64,000 nucleotides of DNA from Arthrobacter sp. PsM3. GTDB taxonomy: Bacteria > Actinomycetota > Actinomycetes > Actinomycetales > Micrococcaceae. The notes under the pieces were generated by a model. The model was not told where the DNA came from and ran no database searches. It worked only from the letters and a program-made list of their open reading frames with translations. The translations under genes and the position numbers were made by a program. Shown one piece after another: positions 34,524 to 42,269 of this stretch. Numbering within the stretch: position 1 is the first letter of the stretch; the number at the start of each line of letters is the position of its first letter. The stretch is taken from contig NZ_JARUXE010000009.1 of assembly GCF_030433895.1 (NCBI RefSeq), positions 80,710-144,709 of the forward strand, given 5' to 3'.

Positions 34524-34928
34524 TCAGCCGGTGGCGACCAGTTCAGCTTCGAAGCCGTCAGAATTCACCAGGTAGGCGGCGAAGTGGTCCGGGCCGCCGG
34601 CGTGCGGGTACTTCTCGGGGAACAGTTCCCGCCAGCCGTGCGCGAGGGCGGCCGCCGCCAGGGCTTCGACCTCGCGCCGGATCCCCGCGCTGAAGGCCAG
34701 GTGGTTGAGCCCGGGGGCGGTGCGGTCGTGCGTGCGCCCGCTCAGGGCCGGGGACTCCTCGACGACGATGTAGGTGGCCCCGCGCCGCCAGCTGCACCCG
34801 TCGGGCCAGTCCTGGTAGTCCTGGTAGCCCAGCCGGGCCAGGAGCCAGCCCCATTCGTCCCTGGCGCGGGCAAGGTCCGGCACCCACAGTTCAACATGGT
34901 GCAGGGCCCCGCGGGTTTCTTCAGTCAC
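34524..34928 (-). CDS. VOC family protein
   Basis: Glyoxalase-fold protein of 134 aa from a GTG start. LHHVELWVPDLARARDEWGWLL opens the first module and APGLNHLAFSAG the second, with His ligand positions in each. The GTG at 34928 is used because the region further upstream belongs to the next gene. It has no clear ribosome site. Function unknown; similar proteins are often called dioxygenases or lactoylglutathione lyases. Confidence 0.8.
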   Translation of the reverse strand: MTEETRGALHHVELWVPDLARARDEWGWLLARLGYQDYQDWPDGCSWRRGATYIVVEESPALSGRTHDRTAPGLNHLAFSAGIRREVEALAAAALAHGWRELFPEKYPHAGGPDHFAAYLVNSDGFEAELVATG

Positions 34929-35010
34929 CCAGAGAGTCTCGCACGCCCCAGGGGGCACCGGCCCCGCCCCGGCCCCGCCCCGTCCCGGCCCACTGAATGC
35001 AGGCCGCGCT

Positions 35011-35553
35011 TCAAAACAGGATGCGCTGGAAGAGGATGTGGTCCTGCCAGTCGCCGGCAATGTTGAGATAGGCCGGGGCCAGGCCGATCTCCGTGAAGCC
35101 GGACCGCTTGAGGATCTTCTGCGAGGCAGCGTTGTGCCGGAGGGTCGCAGCCTGCAGCCGGTGCAGCCCCAGCTCGTCCCGGGCCGCTTCAACGGCAAAA
35201 GCGACCGTCGCGGTACCGATCCCGCGCCCGTTGTAGTCCTTGTCCACCCAGTACCCGAGGTGGGCGCTGAGGAACGGCCCCCGGACGATGCCGCTGAGGG
35301 TCATCAGCCCCACAATCGCCTCGCCGTCCGTCAGGACCCACGGGATGTCGGATCCGGCGATGAACAGGGCCAGCTTGGACTGGACGCTCACCATCTGGCC
35401 GTCGGCGGTGAAGAACTCCTCGGCCCGCAGCGGCTCCCAGGGCGCCAGGTGTTCGCGGTTTCGCAGGTACGCCGCGCACATGGCTTCCGCGTCGGAGGCT
35501 CTCAGGATCCGGATCCGGACGCTGCCGGCCAGGGGCGTGCTGTTGCCCGTCAT
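35011..35553 (-). CDS. RimJ/RimL-type N-acetyltransferase
   Basis: GNAT protein of 180 aa. IRILRASDAEAMCAAYLRNREHLAPWEP is the N-terminal signature of ribosomal-protein-alanine acetyltransferases; GYWVDKDYNGRGIGTATVAF binds acetyl-CoA (GRGIGT), and LQAATLRHNAASQKILKRSGF is motif B. An upstream in-frame GTG at 35583 would add ten residues; the choice of ATG 35553 is uncertain. Acts on a protein N-terminus or small amine. Confidence 0.87.
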   Translation of the reverse strand: MTGNSTPLAGSVRIRILRASDAEAMCAAYLRNREHLAPWEPLRAEEFFTADGQMVSVQSKLALFIAGSDIPWVLTDGEAIVGLMTLSGIVRGPFLSAHLGYWVDKDYNGRGIGTATVAFAVEAARDELGLHRLQAATLRHNAASQKILKRSGFTEIGLAPAYLNIAGDWQDHILFQRILF

Positions 35554-35652
35554 CCGAGGACCCAGCCCGGGGTCTGCCGGCACGGCGGCACACGTTTGGG
35601 CGGGCGCGGACGTTCCGGCAGGGCCGGAAGATCGCCAGAGAAGGACATGAGC

Positions 35653-36381
35653 TCAGGCTTCGTCATCGTCGTCTTCGTCGTCTTCGCTCGAATCGGCGCC
35701 CCGGACAATCACGCTTTCGACGCCGTGCAGATCCATCAGCGGGAGGACGAGGTTCCGCAGCGGATGGCGCCCGAAGAACCGGACCTCCATGGAGACCATC
35801 GGACGCTGCTCGTCCCCGGTCCGCCGGGTGCGCAGGATCGAGGAGCTGAACCCCATGGTGGTCGCGATTTCCAGGACCTGCCGCAACACGCCCTGGCCGT
35901 CGGCGTACTCGATGTGCATGACGCGGTTCCGGTCCACGGAGGGAATTCTGCGGACCGCCGGCGCGATGACGAACAGGGTGATGAGGTGGAAGATTGTCAG
36001 CACCACGCCCAGGGAGACCATGCCCGCCCCGCAGGCCATGCCCACCGCGGCGGACACCCAGATGGTGGCGGCCGTCGTGAGGCCGCGGACCACATCGCGG
36101 CCTTTGAAGATGACGCCGGCGCCCAGGAAACCGATCCCGCTGACGATCTGGGCCGCGATCCGCGAAGGGTCCACGGCTGCTCCGGGCTCTCGCACGAACG
36201 CGAAACCGTAGGCGGAGACCAGTGTGAAAGCGCAGGAGCCCAGTCCCACCAGCACGTGCGTCCGGTACCCCGCGCTCTTCTGCCGGACCTGCCGCTCGAT
36301 GCCGATCAGGGAGCACAGCACGAACGTCGCGAGCAGCAGTCCGGCCTCCACCAGGCTCGTGTCCGTCAGGAATTCGAGCAT
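35653..36381 (-). CDS. MgtC/SapB family membrane protein
   Basis: Integral membrane protein of 242 aa. Four or five helices fill residues 1-140, with the MgtC signature LIGIERQVRQKSAGYRTHVLVGLGS and GIGFLGAGVIFKGRDVVRGLTTAATIW. A soluble ACT-like domain follows (RVMHIEYADGQGVLRQVLEIA) and an acidic tail (SSEDDEDDDDEA). ATG 36381 is preceded by AAGGAAGG. Members affect Mg2+-limited growth, but direct transport is not established. Confidence 0.9.
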   Translation of the reverse strand: MLEFLTDTSLVEAGLLLATFVLCSLIGIERQVRQKSAGYRTHVLVGLGSCAFTLVSAYGFAFVREPGAAVDPSRIAAQIVSGIGFLGAGVIFKGRDVVRGLTTAATIWVSAAVGMACGAGMVSLGVVLTIFHLITLFVIAPAVRRIPSVDRNRVMHIEYADGQGVLRQVLEIATTMGFSSSILRTRRTGDEQRPMVSMEVRFFGRHPLRNLVLPLMDLHGVESVIVRGADSSEDDEDDDDEA

Positions 36382-36486
36382 GCCGACCGCCTTCCTTGGC
36401 CAGTCAGGCGAGGCGGACCGGCCGGAGATCACTGTCCCTATGGCTGACTCTAGCAAGGCCGCCGTCAGCCGTCGCCGCGCTCTTTG

Positions 36487-36834
36487 TCAGCCGGCGCCGG
36501 GGTCCCTTTCAGGTCCGTCGCCGGGTTCTTGTCCAGGCCCGTCGCCGGGTTCGTCGCCTGCCTCATCGGGGTCATCGAGAGGTTGGCTGTAGGGTGCCCG
36601 GGTCGCCCCGGAGTACAGCTCATCCAGGCGTTCGTTCAAGGCGTGGGCGAGGATGTCGCGTTGAAGTGCGGGCAGGGCGATGGCGCCGTGGATGTAGGCC
36701 TCGACCTCGAATTGTCCGGCCTGGCCGCCGAGCGTGAAGTACCTCAGCCAGAGCTCTTCAATACTGACGTCGGCATGGCGAAGCGATTCGGCGAATCGCC
36801 GCCGCTGCTCGCTCTCCTCGCCGCCCAAGGCCAT
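36487..36834 (-). CDS. Small uncharacterised protein with Pro-Gly-Asp repeat tail
   Basis: Protein of 115 aa, no family recognised. Residues 1-80 look helical and soluble (HADVSIEELWLRYFTLGGQA, LNERLDELYSG). The tail contains an 8-residue repeat (EPGDGPGQ, EPGDGPER) encoded by a 24-bp DNA repeat at 36516-36552, 27 bp before the stop codon. It follows the GAF-ANTAR gene by 15 bp on the same strand, so it may be a partner or target of that regulator. Confidence 0.65.
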   Translation of the reverse strand: MALGGEESEQRRRFAESLRHADVSIEELWLRYFTLGGQAGQFEVEAYIHGAIALPALQRDILAHALNERLDELYSGATRAPYSQPLDDPDEAGDEPGDGPGQEPGDGPERDPGAG

Positions 36835-36849
36835 GCCGTCGTCCTGCGC

Positions 36850-37572
36850 TTAGTTTTCGAGGGGTCTGGCTGCGGCCAGCAGCTCCGCCGCGACCCGGGC
36901 CAGGGGCTTTCCCGACTGCCGCGAGAGCGTCATCAGATCCCGAAATGCCTCTTCATCACTGGTGCCTTTGCGGGCCATCAGCAGGCCTTTGGCCATGCTG
37001 ATCGCGTCCCTCTGCGCCAGGGATTCCTGCAAACGGTCGCTCAGCGTCAGGGCAGCCTCGCGGGCCTGTGAGTGGATGACAAAAAGCGTTGCCTGTTCGG
37101 CAAAGAGCTCGGCCAGGCGGACCATGCCGTTGCCAAGCTGCTGACCGCCGTCCGAATAGACCTTGACGGCTCCCAGTGCCAGGTCGCCTGACCGCAGCGG
37201 GCAGCTCACCGACGACGAAATTCCCAGGGCGGCCGCGGCGGGAGTCCAGCGCGACCACCGCCGTTCGGAGGCCAGATTCTCGACCAGGACGGTTTCACCG
37301 CTGGCCCAGGCCGTGATGCACGGGCCTTCCCCCAGCTCGTACTGGAGCGCATCGGCTTCAGCCACGACGGCGTCGGACGCGGCCGTCGTCTGCCGCAGCC
37401 CCGAACCGTTGATCAGGCTCACGCCGGCCCCGATAGAGCCTGGAATCGCTGCCGTCGCGGCATCCGTGATCAGCCGAAGTGCGTGGGCAACCGTCTCTTC
37501 TGTCAGCAGCAGCCGTGAGGCCCGTGCGAAAACGGCGGTGATCTCGTCAGCCAGCGGCAGGTCCACGCTCAT
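36850..37572 (-). CDS. GAF and ANTAR domain regulator
   Basis: Protein of 240 aa. A GAF domain covers about residues 15-165 (ALQYELGEGPCITAWASGETVLVENL). An ANTAR domain covers about 180-235 (ESLAQRDAISMAKGLLMARKGTSDEEAFRDLMTLS in pieces), the three-helix RNA-binding antiterminator module. The ATG at 37572 is chosen since GAGGTG lies 5 nt before it; an ATG at 37590 adds six residues. Divergent from two more GAF-ANTAR genes. Likely binds a paired-hairpin RNA in response to a GAF signal. Confidence 0.87.
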   Translation of the reverse strand: MSVDLPLADEITAVFARASRLLLTEETVAHALRLITDAATAAIPGSIGAGVSLINGSGLRQTTAASDAVVAEADALQYELGEGPCITAWASGETVLVENLASERRWSRWTPAAAALGISSSVSCPLRSGDLALGAVKVYSDGGQQLGNGMVRLAELFAEQATLFVIHSQAREAALTLSDRLQESLAQRDAISMAKGLLMARKGTSDEEAFRDLMTLSRQSGKPLARVAAELLAAARPLEN

Positions 37573-37818
37573 ATTCACCTCAGGGTCCATACTGGCGCAG
37601 ACGCCAGCCGGCGCGTATCGCCGCAGGACTCAAGCATACGGCGGGCCGGCGGGGCGCGCCTGTATTCACGCTCCACCGCAGGGAGTAGTGTCGCTAGTAG
37701 CTTGATCTCAGCCTTGAGGGTCCATAGGTTTCGCTATTTTGGTTGCTGGCGATTAAGAGTTCGCAACCGCTAAGCAGGCGCGTCACGGACGCCCAGCGTT
37801 CCTAGGATTGAGGCCGGC

Positions 37819-38544
37819 ATGGTTTCCGGTACCGGCGCATCTCCAACACCCGAGCAATTGCAGGATCTCCTGCTGGAAAGTCCAGGGTTCACCGAGTTCC
37901 TTCTGGGCCTGACCACCGTCTCCGCGACCCTACTCGGCGGTTCCGAGCCCATGCTGTGCGCCATCACGGTGGAAAGGGAGGGCACTCCGGCCACCGTTGC
38001 CAGCAGCGGCCAGGACGCGAAACGGCTGGATGAGAAGCAATACGCGTTCGACGACGGCCCCTGCCTCACCGCTTTGCGTCACGGCACCACCGTTCTGGTT
38101 ACCGATGTGGAAAATGAGGACCGCTGGGCGCACTACGCCTCCGCAATCTCCGGCGAGGGCATCCGGTCGGTCCTGGCCGTTCCAATCAGCACGGATCCGG
38201 GCTCAGCCGCAGCGCTAAACTGCTACTCGCGCACCAGCGGCGTATTTGATGAGGCCACGGTTGCGGAGGTGGAGCGCCATGCCTCGTCCATCTCGCGGAT
38301 CCTAAGACTGGCACTCAAGGTGCACCCCCCGGAAATCTACCCCGAGCATCTCCGTGCTGCCTTGAAATCCCGCGCCATCGTGGACGCCGCCGTCGCACTG
38401 ATCATGATCCAGAACCGGTGCAGCAGGGAACGGGCCATGGAACTGCTGCACCTGGCCGCCAGGGCAACCGACACCAGGCTCCACACCATCGCCGCGGACA
38501 TCCTGCACGGCGCCACACTACCTTCGGCGGATCCCCCGCAATAG
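37819..38544 (+). CDS. GAF and ANTAR domain regulator
   Basis: Protein of 241 aa. The GAF domain is about residues 20-165 (YAFDDGPCLTALRHGTTVLVTDV), the ANTAR domain about 178-230 (LKSRAIVDAAVALIMIQNRC, SRERAMELLHLAARATDTRL). It is 53 bp upstream of the third GAF-ANTAR gene on the same strand. The 246-bp gap to the divergent gene at 37572 presumably holds both promoters. Predicted RNA-binding antiterminator or sensor. Confidence 0.87.
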   Translation: MVSGTGASPTPEQLQDLLLESPGFTEFLLGLTTVSATLLGGSEPMLCAITVEREGTPATVASSGQDAKRLDEKQYAFDDGPCLTALRHGTTVLVTDVENEDRWAHYASAISGEGIRSVLAVPISTDPGSAAALNCYSRTSGVFDEATVAEVERHASSISRILRLALKVHPPEIYPEHLRAALKSRAIVDAAVALIMIQNRCSRERAMELLHLAARATDTRLHTIAADILHGATLPSADPPQ

Positions 38545-38597
38545 GATGGAAGAAAGCCGCCGTTTGCTCAGCGCGCGGCCGGGAATTGGGGGCAGCT

Positions 38598-39227
38598 ATG
38601 AGTGACAACCGTGCCGTTTCGTCCACGGCCCACACCATCAGCGGCAGCGTCAGTACGCTGCTGGATCTTGTGCTGGACAGCTCCGGCGCGGGAACCCGAG
38701 TCGATGGTTTCCTAGCCGAACTGGCCAGCCTGACGGCAAAGGAACTGTCCCGCCCAGACCGCGAGGTGACCTGTGGGATCACCATCAGCCGGAGGAAGCA
38801 GCCTTCCTCAGCGGTGGGCAGCACCGGCGAAGGATCAGACAGCATCGTCCAGATCCCCCTGCTGCTCGACGATGAGAACTCCGCCGTCATCAACCTTTAC
38901 TCACCGCGCACCGATGCGTTTTCTGTCGAGGACCTGGCGGTTGCCCAGCAGTTTGCCTCCGACGCCGCGCGGGCGCTCCTGCTGGCCCTGCGGATCTCCC
39001 AGCTCACAGAATCCCGGGATAACCTGGCCGCCGCTATGCAGTCAAGGACCACCATCGACATGGCGATCGGGGCGATCATGGCCCAGAACCGGTGCGGCCG
39101 TGAAGCTGCCTTCAAGATCCTTCGGAATACATCCAACAACAGGAACATGAAGATCCGTGACATCGCGGCGATGGTGGTTGCTTCCATCGCCGGCGACACC
39201 GACATCACGGCACGCTTCGAGGAGTGA
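38598..39227 (+). CDS. GAF-like and ANTAR domain regulator
   Basis: Protein of 209 aa. Residues about 15-140 form a shortened, diverged GAF-like domain (GITISRRKQPSSAVGSTGEG, LLLDDENSAVINLYSPRTDAF). The ANTAR domain is about 148-200 (MQSRTTIDMAIGAIMAQNRC, GREAAFKILRNTSNNRNMKI). The ATG at 38598 follows GGGGGCAGCT. It is third in the ANTAR cluster and cotranscribed with 37819-38544. Confidence 0.86.
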   Translation: MSDNRAVSSTAHTISGSVSTLLDLVLDSSGAGTRVDGFLAELASLTAKELSRPDREVTCGITISRRKQPSSAVGSTGEGSDSIVQIPLLLDDENSAVINLYSPRTDAFSVEDLAVAQQFASDAARALLLALRISQLTESRDNLAAAMQSRTTIDMAIGAIMAQNRCGREAAFKILRNTSNNRNMKIRDIAAMVVASIAGDTDITARFEE

Positions 39228-39312
39228 TCTCCCCGCGGCGGTTGGCGCGCTGGCGCCCGGACGGAAGCGACGGCACCCGGACCAGCGGGACGAGGAGGAC
39301 CAGGAGGACATT

Positions 39313-39747
39313 GTGGATGATCCCTACGACCTTGAACGGTTCGTCGCGGCCCAGGACGCGGGCGGAACCTACCGGCGCGCTCACGACGAACTGCGTGGAG
39401 GGCTGAAACGCACCCACTGGATGTGGTTTGTGTTCCCGCAGGTCGCCGGGCTCGGGCTGAGCCCGACCGCCCGGAAGTACGCCGTCACCTCCCTGGCTGA
39501 AGCGAAGGCCTATTTGCGCCACCCGGTCCTGGGCCCGCGGCTGATCGAATGCGCCGGGGCCGTGGCCGGACTGGAAGGGCGCACCGCGGGGCAGATCTTC
39601 GGCGGCATCGACGAGCGCAAGCTGCACTCCTCCATGACCCTCTTCCTCCGCGCGGACCCGCAGCAGAACGTCTTCCAGGAGGTTCTGGCCAAGTACTTCG
39701 ACGGGCAGCCGGATGAGGCGACCGACCAGCTCCTCGGCACAGGCTAG
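39313..39747 (+). CDS. DUF1810 family protein
   Basis: Protein of 144 aa. DPYDLERFVAAQDAGGTYRRAHDELRGG, HWMWFVFPQVAGLGLS and LHSSMTLFLRADPQQNVFQEVL are the characteristic segments of DUF1810 proteins, calpastatin-like in old annotations and of unknown function. The GTG at 39313 has AGGAGG upstream and matches the family's length. Its stop codon TAG shares CTAG with the stop of the convergent HEAT-repeat gene, so the two overlap by four bases. Confidence 0.88.
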   Translation: MDDPYDLERFVAAQDAGGTYRRAHDELRGGLKRTHWMWFVFPQVAGLGLSPTARKYAVTSLAEAKAYLRHPVLGPRLIECAGAVAGLEGRTAGQIFGGIDERKLHSSMTLFLRADPQQNVFQEVLAKYFDGQPDEATDQLLGTG

Positions 39748-40451
39748 GGCCGCCTGTCCAACAGCTTCCGGAACCGGTTCTTCTTCGAGTTCTCGCGGAC
39801 GATCCAGGCGATGTCCGGATCAGCGCTCTGCTCCAGTTCCGCGAACATCCGCAGACCTTCGGCAGGGAGCGCCGCAATCGCAACACTCCAGCCGTAGCCG
39901 AGGGCCTGGCGGAGGGTCCGGACGGACGGCGAGCGCCGTCCGTCCTCCGGGACGCGGACGAGATCGCCCGTGACACGGTCCAGGAGTTCCAGCGCCCGGC
40001 GGGCTGCCGCCGGCGTCCGCAGGAGGCGGGGTTCACAGATGGCGGCGACGGCGGCCCGTCGGACCAGCGGGTCCGGATCGTGCACCCAGGATTCGGCCAG
40101 CGCGAACGCCAGCCCGGGATCGTCATCGCCGGCCCGCTGCAGCGCCATGGCAACACCTTCCCTGACGCGCCAGCGGGAATCGGCGGCATACCGGTGCAGG
40201 ACCTCGAGGTGCCGGCTGTCCCCGGGATGCAGGCCGAGGTACCGGCCGAGCGCGACGACGCCGCACACGGTCGCGAACTCGTCGCCCGTCGCAATCAGCT
40301 GCTCGGCCCTCGGGACGTCTGCTTCCTCGCCGCAGGCCGCAACGAGCTCGAGGTTGCCGCGCGGGCCCGGCAGAGCGCTGTGCGCGTTCAGATAGGGCAT
40401 CCAGTCATCGAGCCCCTTCAGGGCCTCCCGGTACTCCTCGATCCTGCCCAC
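39744..40451 (-). CDS. HEAT-repeat-like protein
   Basis: Protein of 235 aa made of helical repeats: RWRVREGVAMALQRAGDDDP, DPLVRRAAVAAICEPRLL and SADPDIAWIVRENSKKNRFRKL resemble HEAT or PBS-lyase-type units. The MGRIEEYREALKGLDDWMPYL start is typical of a group of uncharacterised actinobacterial proteins. It probably acts as a scaffold or DNA-repair-related glycosylase relative; no catalytic residues can be named. The gene is convergent and overlaps DUF1810 by four bases. Confidence 0.78.
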   Translation of the reverse strand: MGRIEEYREALKGLDDWMPYLNAHSALPGPRGNLELVAACGEEADVPRAEQLIATGDEFATVCGVVALGRYLGLHPGDSRHLEVLHRYAADSRWRVREGVAMALQRAGDDDPGLAFALAESWVHDPDPLVRRAAVAAICEPRLLRTPAAARRALELLDRVTGDLVRVPEDGRRSPSVRTLRQALGYGWSVAIAALPAEGLRMFAELEQSADPDIAWIVRENSKKNRFRKLLDRRP

Positions 40452-40574
40452 CGCGCCACCGTCCTTCCAGCCGGAATAGGACCAAGCTACCCGCCCGTCA
40501 CCACGGGCGCACTAAGCCTCCACCACACCCAAGCGCCGGCACCGGCGAGCCCGGAGGCGGTGTAGTTTGGCCCC

Positions 40575-40934
40575 ATGATCAGCATCGGCTCCATCGTCAT
40601 CCGTGTTGAGGACCTCCAGCGCCAACTGGACTTCTGGACGTCCGCCTTGGACTACGTGCCGCGCCGGCCGCCCGAAGAGGACTTCGTCGTCCTGGAGCCC
40701 AGGGACGGGGCGGGCCCGAACCTCTCCCTGGACCGCGTCCCGTCGAAGGTCCAGGTCCCGCCCCGGATCCACCTCGACCTCTATTCGGAGCAGCAGGCCC
40801 GCGATGTCGACCGGCTCCTGCAGCTGGGCGCGAGCCGTGTGGAGTGGAACAATCGTCCCGCGGACGCGGACTACGTCATTTTGGCCGATCCCGAAGGCAA
40901 CCGCTTCTGCGTCGTGGACACCGCAGGACGGTAG
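40575..40934 (+). CDS. VOC family protein
   Basis: Glyoxalase-fold protein of 119 aa, a two-module minimal form. SIVIRVEDLQRQLDFWTSALDYV and DYVILADPEGNRFCVVDTAGR are the first and last conserved stretches. Substrate unknown. Its stop codon TAG lies inside a 16-bp tandem repeat. Confidence 0.88.
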   Translation: MISIGSIVIRVEDLQRQLDFWTSALDYVPRRPPEEDFVVLEPRDGAGPNLSLDRVPSKVQVPPRIHLDLYSEQQARDVDRLLQLGASRVEWNNRPADADYVILADPEGNRFCVVDTAGR

Positions 40935-40969
40935 CGCTTCGGGACGGTAGCGCCGCAGGACGGTAGCGC
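40926..40969. repeat. 16-bp tandem repeat x3 repeating a stop codon
   Basis: A 12-bp core GGACGGTAGCGC occurs at 40926-40937, 40942-40953 and 40958-40969, exactly 16 bp apart. The first copy contains the stop codon TAG of the VOC gene; the others follow it. Confidence 0.85.
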
Positions 40970-40988
40970 CGCAATCCGGCGACCCCGG

Positions 40989-41174
40989 TCACGACAGCGG
41001 AGGAACCGCGCCGTACGATTTCGGGATTCCACACGGGTTGACCGGCCGGTCCTCGTCCGAGGACGAGGGCTCCCTGCTGGCGTAGCTCCGCGCCGTTTTC
41101 AGGTCGCGGGAGCGCCGCACCAGCCCCCAAGCGACAGAACCGATCCCTCCTGTCAACAGCACCAGCCCCAACAC
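40989..41174 (-). CDS. Possible small membrane ORF
   Basis: A 61-aa frame from a GTG start: one hydrophobic helix (LGLVLLTGGIGSVAWGLV) followed by RRSR and a polar tail. The frame stays open about 80 bp upstream of this start with LPTPLYLVAAG and a helix like a C-terminal membrane anchor, but no start codon precedes it. No ribosome site. The rest of 40970-41298 shows no gene. Confidence 0.25.
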   Translation of the reverse strand: MLGLVLLTGGIGSVAWGLVRRSRDLKTARSYASREPSSSDEDRPVNPCGIPKSYGAVPPLS

Positions 41175-41298
41175 AAAAAGGCCGGTCGCTCCAGCATCGG
41201 CACTGCCGGCGGCAACTAGGTACAGCGGCGTCGGCAGTATCGACGCAGCGGCCGATGCGGAGGAGGATTAAAGGGCAGTCACGATAAGGAGGTCAGTG

Positions 41299-41484
41299 AT
41301 GTGCTACCCGTACAACAAGGAATTCCGGCGGGACGTCAAGAAGGATGAACCAAAGGAAACCGAGGCGCGACCGGAGCCCCGGGCCAAAGCGCCTGAATTC
41401 AAGTTCTGGGCCTTCCCCCGCCGCAGCAGGGAATTCACCGTCGAAGAGCCGGCGAAGGCCGGCCGGACACGTGAGAAGGTTTAG
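41299..41484 (+). CDS. Small basic uncharacterised protein
   Basis: Protein of 61 aa, no family recognised: MCYPYNKEFRRDVKKDEPKE opens it, and the rest is charged (PEFKFWAFPRRSREFTVEEP). A strong AAGGAGG at 41286-41292 lies 6 nt before the ATG, supporting real translation. A terminator hairpin follows. Confidence 0.7.
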   Translation: MCYPYNKEFRRDVKKDEPKETEARPEPRAKAPEFKFWAFPRRSREFTVEEPAKAGRTREKV

Positions 41485-41493
41485 CCCGGAATC

Positions 41494-41526
41494 GGCGGAA
41501 GGCCCCACAGTGAGGGGCCTTCCGCC
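41494..41526 (+). terminator. Intrinsic terminator
   Basis: A perfect 13-bp stem (41494-41506 with 41514-41526) with a 7-nt loop lies 9 bp after the small protein's stop codon. No T-run follows. Confidence 0.75.
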
Positions 41527-41604
41527 CTGCCAGGCTGCGGCGTGCGGCCGTTGCGGGGAAGGTGCGGGACACTGGAAGTCCCCCATCCCGAAGGCAGGAC
41601 CGCA

Positions 41605-41871
41605 TTGATCAATCTCCAGCAGGACCCCGAAGGCTTCATCCGCATGAAGCGGCACTTTCCGGGCAGCACCGTCATCTCCGTTACGTTCAACGATGGATCC
41701 TCGGAGGAATTCTCCGGAGAACGGCTCAACGCGATCTATGACGAGGCCCAGGCCGTGTACCGGGCCGAGAACCACCTGGACGCCAAGGGGTTCTCCCGGG
41801 CGCCGAAAAAGACGGTCCAGCCCACGAACAAGATCGAGTACGTGGCGGTCCACCCCGGGATGGCGAAATAG
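41605..41871 (+). CDS. Small uncharacterised protein
   Basis: Protein of 88 aa from a TTG start: LQQDPEGFIRMKRHFPGSTV, then DGSSEEFSGERLNAIYDEAQ. No family recognised; it looks soluble with a beta-rich start and a helix. A purine-rich AAGGCAGGA lies upstream of the TTG; an internal ATG at 41644 is an alternative start. Confidence 0.55.
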   Translation: MINLQQDPEGFIRMKRHFPGSTVISVTFNDGSSEEFSGERLNAIYDEAQAVYRAENHLDAKGFSRAPKKTVQPTNKIEYVAVHPGMAK

Positions 41872-41886
41872 CCTTCCAAAAACGCG

Positions 41887-41915
41887 TTGACACCCCGGCG
41901 CGGGCGGATTATTCT
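41887..41915 (+). promoter_or_regulatory. Promoter of the ArsR-type gene
   Basis: TTGACA at 41887-41892 and TATTCT at 41910-41915 are separated by 17 bp, an almost ideal sigma-70 type promoter. Transcription would begin at or within a few bases of the ATG at 41924, so the mRNA is probably leaderless. Confidence 0.75.
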
Positions 41916-41933
41916 ACAACCAAATGGTTGTAG
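41914..41933. promoter_or_regulatory. Operator overlapping -10 and start codon
   Basis: A perfect 20-bp palindrome (CTACAACCA, AA, TGGTTGTAG) overlaps the -10 box and the ATG. ArsR-type dimers bind such dyads, so autoregulation by blocking polymerase is expected. Confidence 0.75.
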
Positions 41934-42256
41934 ATGAGCTCCGGGATGCCGAACTGGACCGCCTGTTCCAGGCGTTCGCCGACGCCACCCGCCGTGACAT
42001 CGTCACCCGGGTGACGGCCGGCGAGTACTCGGTGTCCAGGCTGGCGGAGCACTACGCCATGAGTTTCGCCGCCGTACAGAAACACGTGGCGGTGCTGGAG
42101 CGCGCTTCCCTCGTTACGAAGGAAAAGCGCGGACGGGAGCAGATCGTGCGGGCCCACCACGACGGCTTACAACGAGCTCGACGGCTGCTCGATGAGTACG
42201 AATCGATCTGGCGGCAGCGGGCCGACCGGATCGCAGACATTCTCGCAGAGGGATAG
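41924..42256 (+). CDS. ArsR family regulator
   Basis: Winged-helix repressor of 110 aa. LDRLFQAFADATRRDIVTRV, YSVSRLAEHYAMSFAAVQKHVAVLERASLV and HDGLQRARRLLDEYESIWRQR define the metal-independent subgroup that commonly pairs with an SRPBCC gene. No CxCxxC metal motif is present. The start codon lies within the operator. The next gene, an SRPBCC protein, starts 13 bp after its stop and is probably cotranscribed. Confidence 0.92.
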   Translation: MVVDELRDAELDRLFQAFADATRRDIVTRVTAGEYSVSRLAEHYAMSFAAVQKHVAVLERASLVTKEKRGREQIVRAHHDGLQRARRLLDEYESIWRQRADRIADILAEG

Positions 42257-42269
42257 GAAGAGTTCCGCC

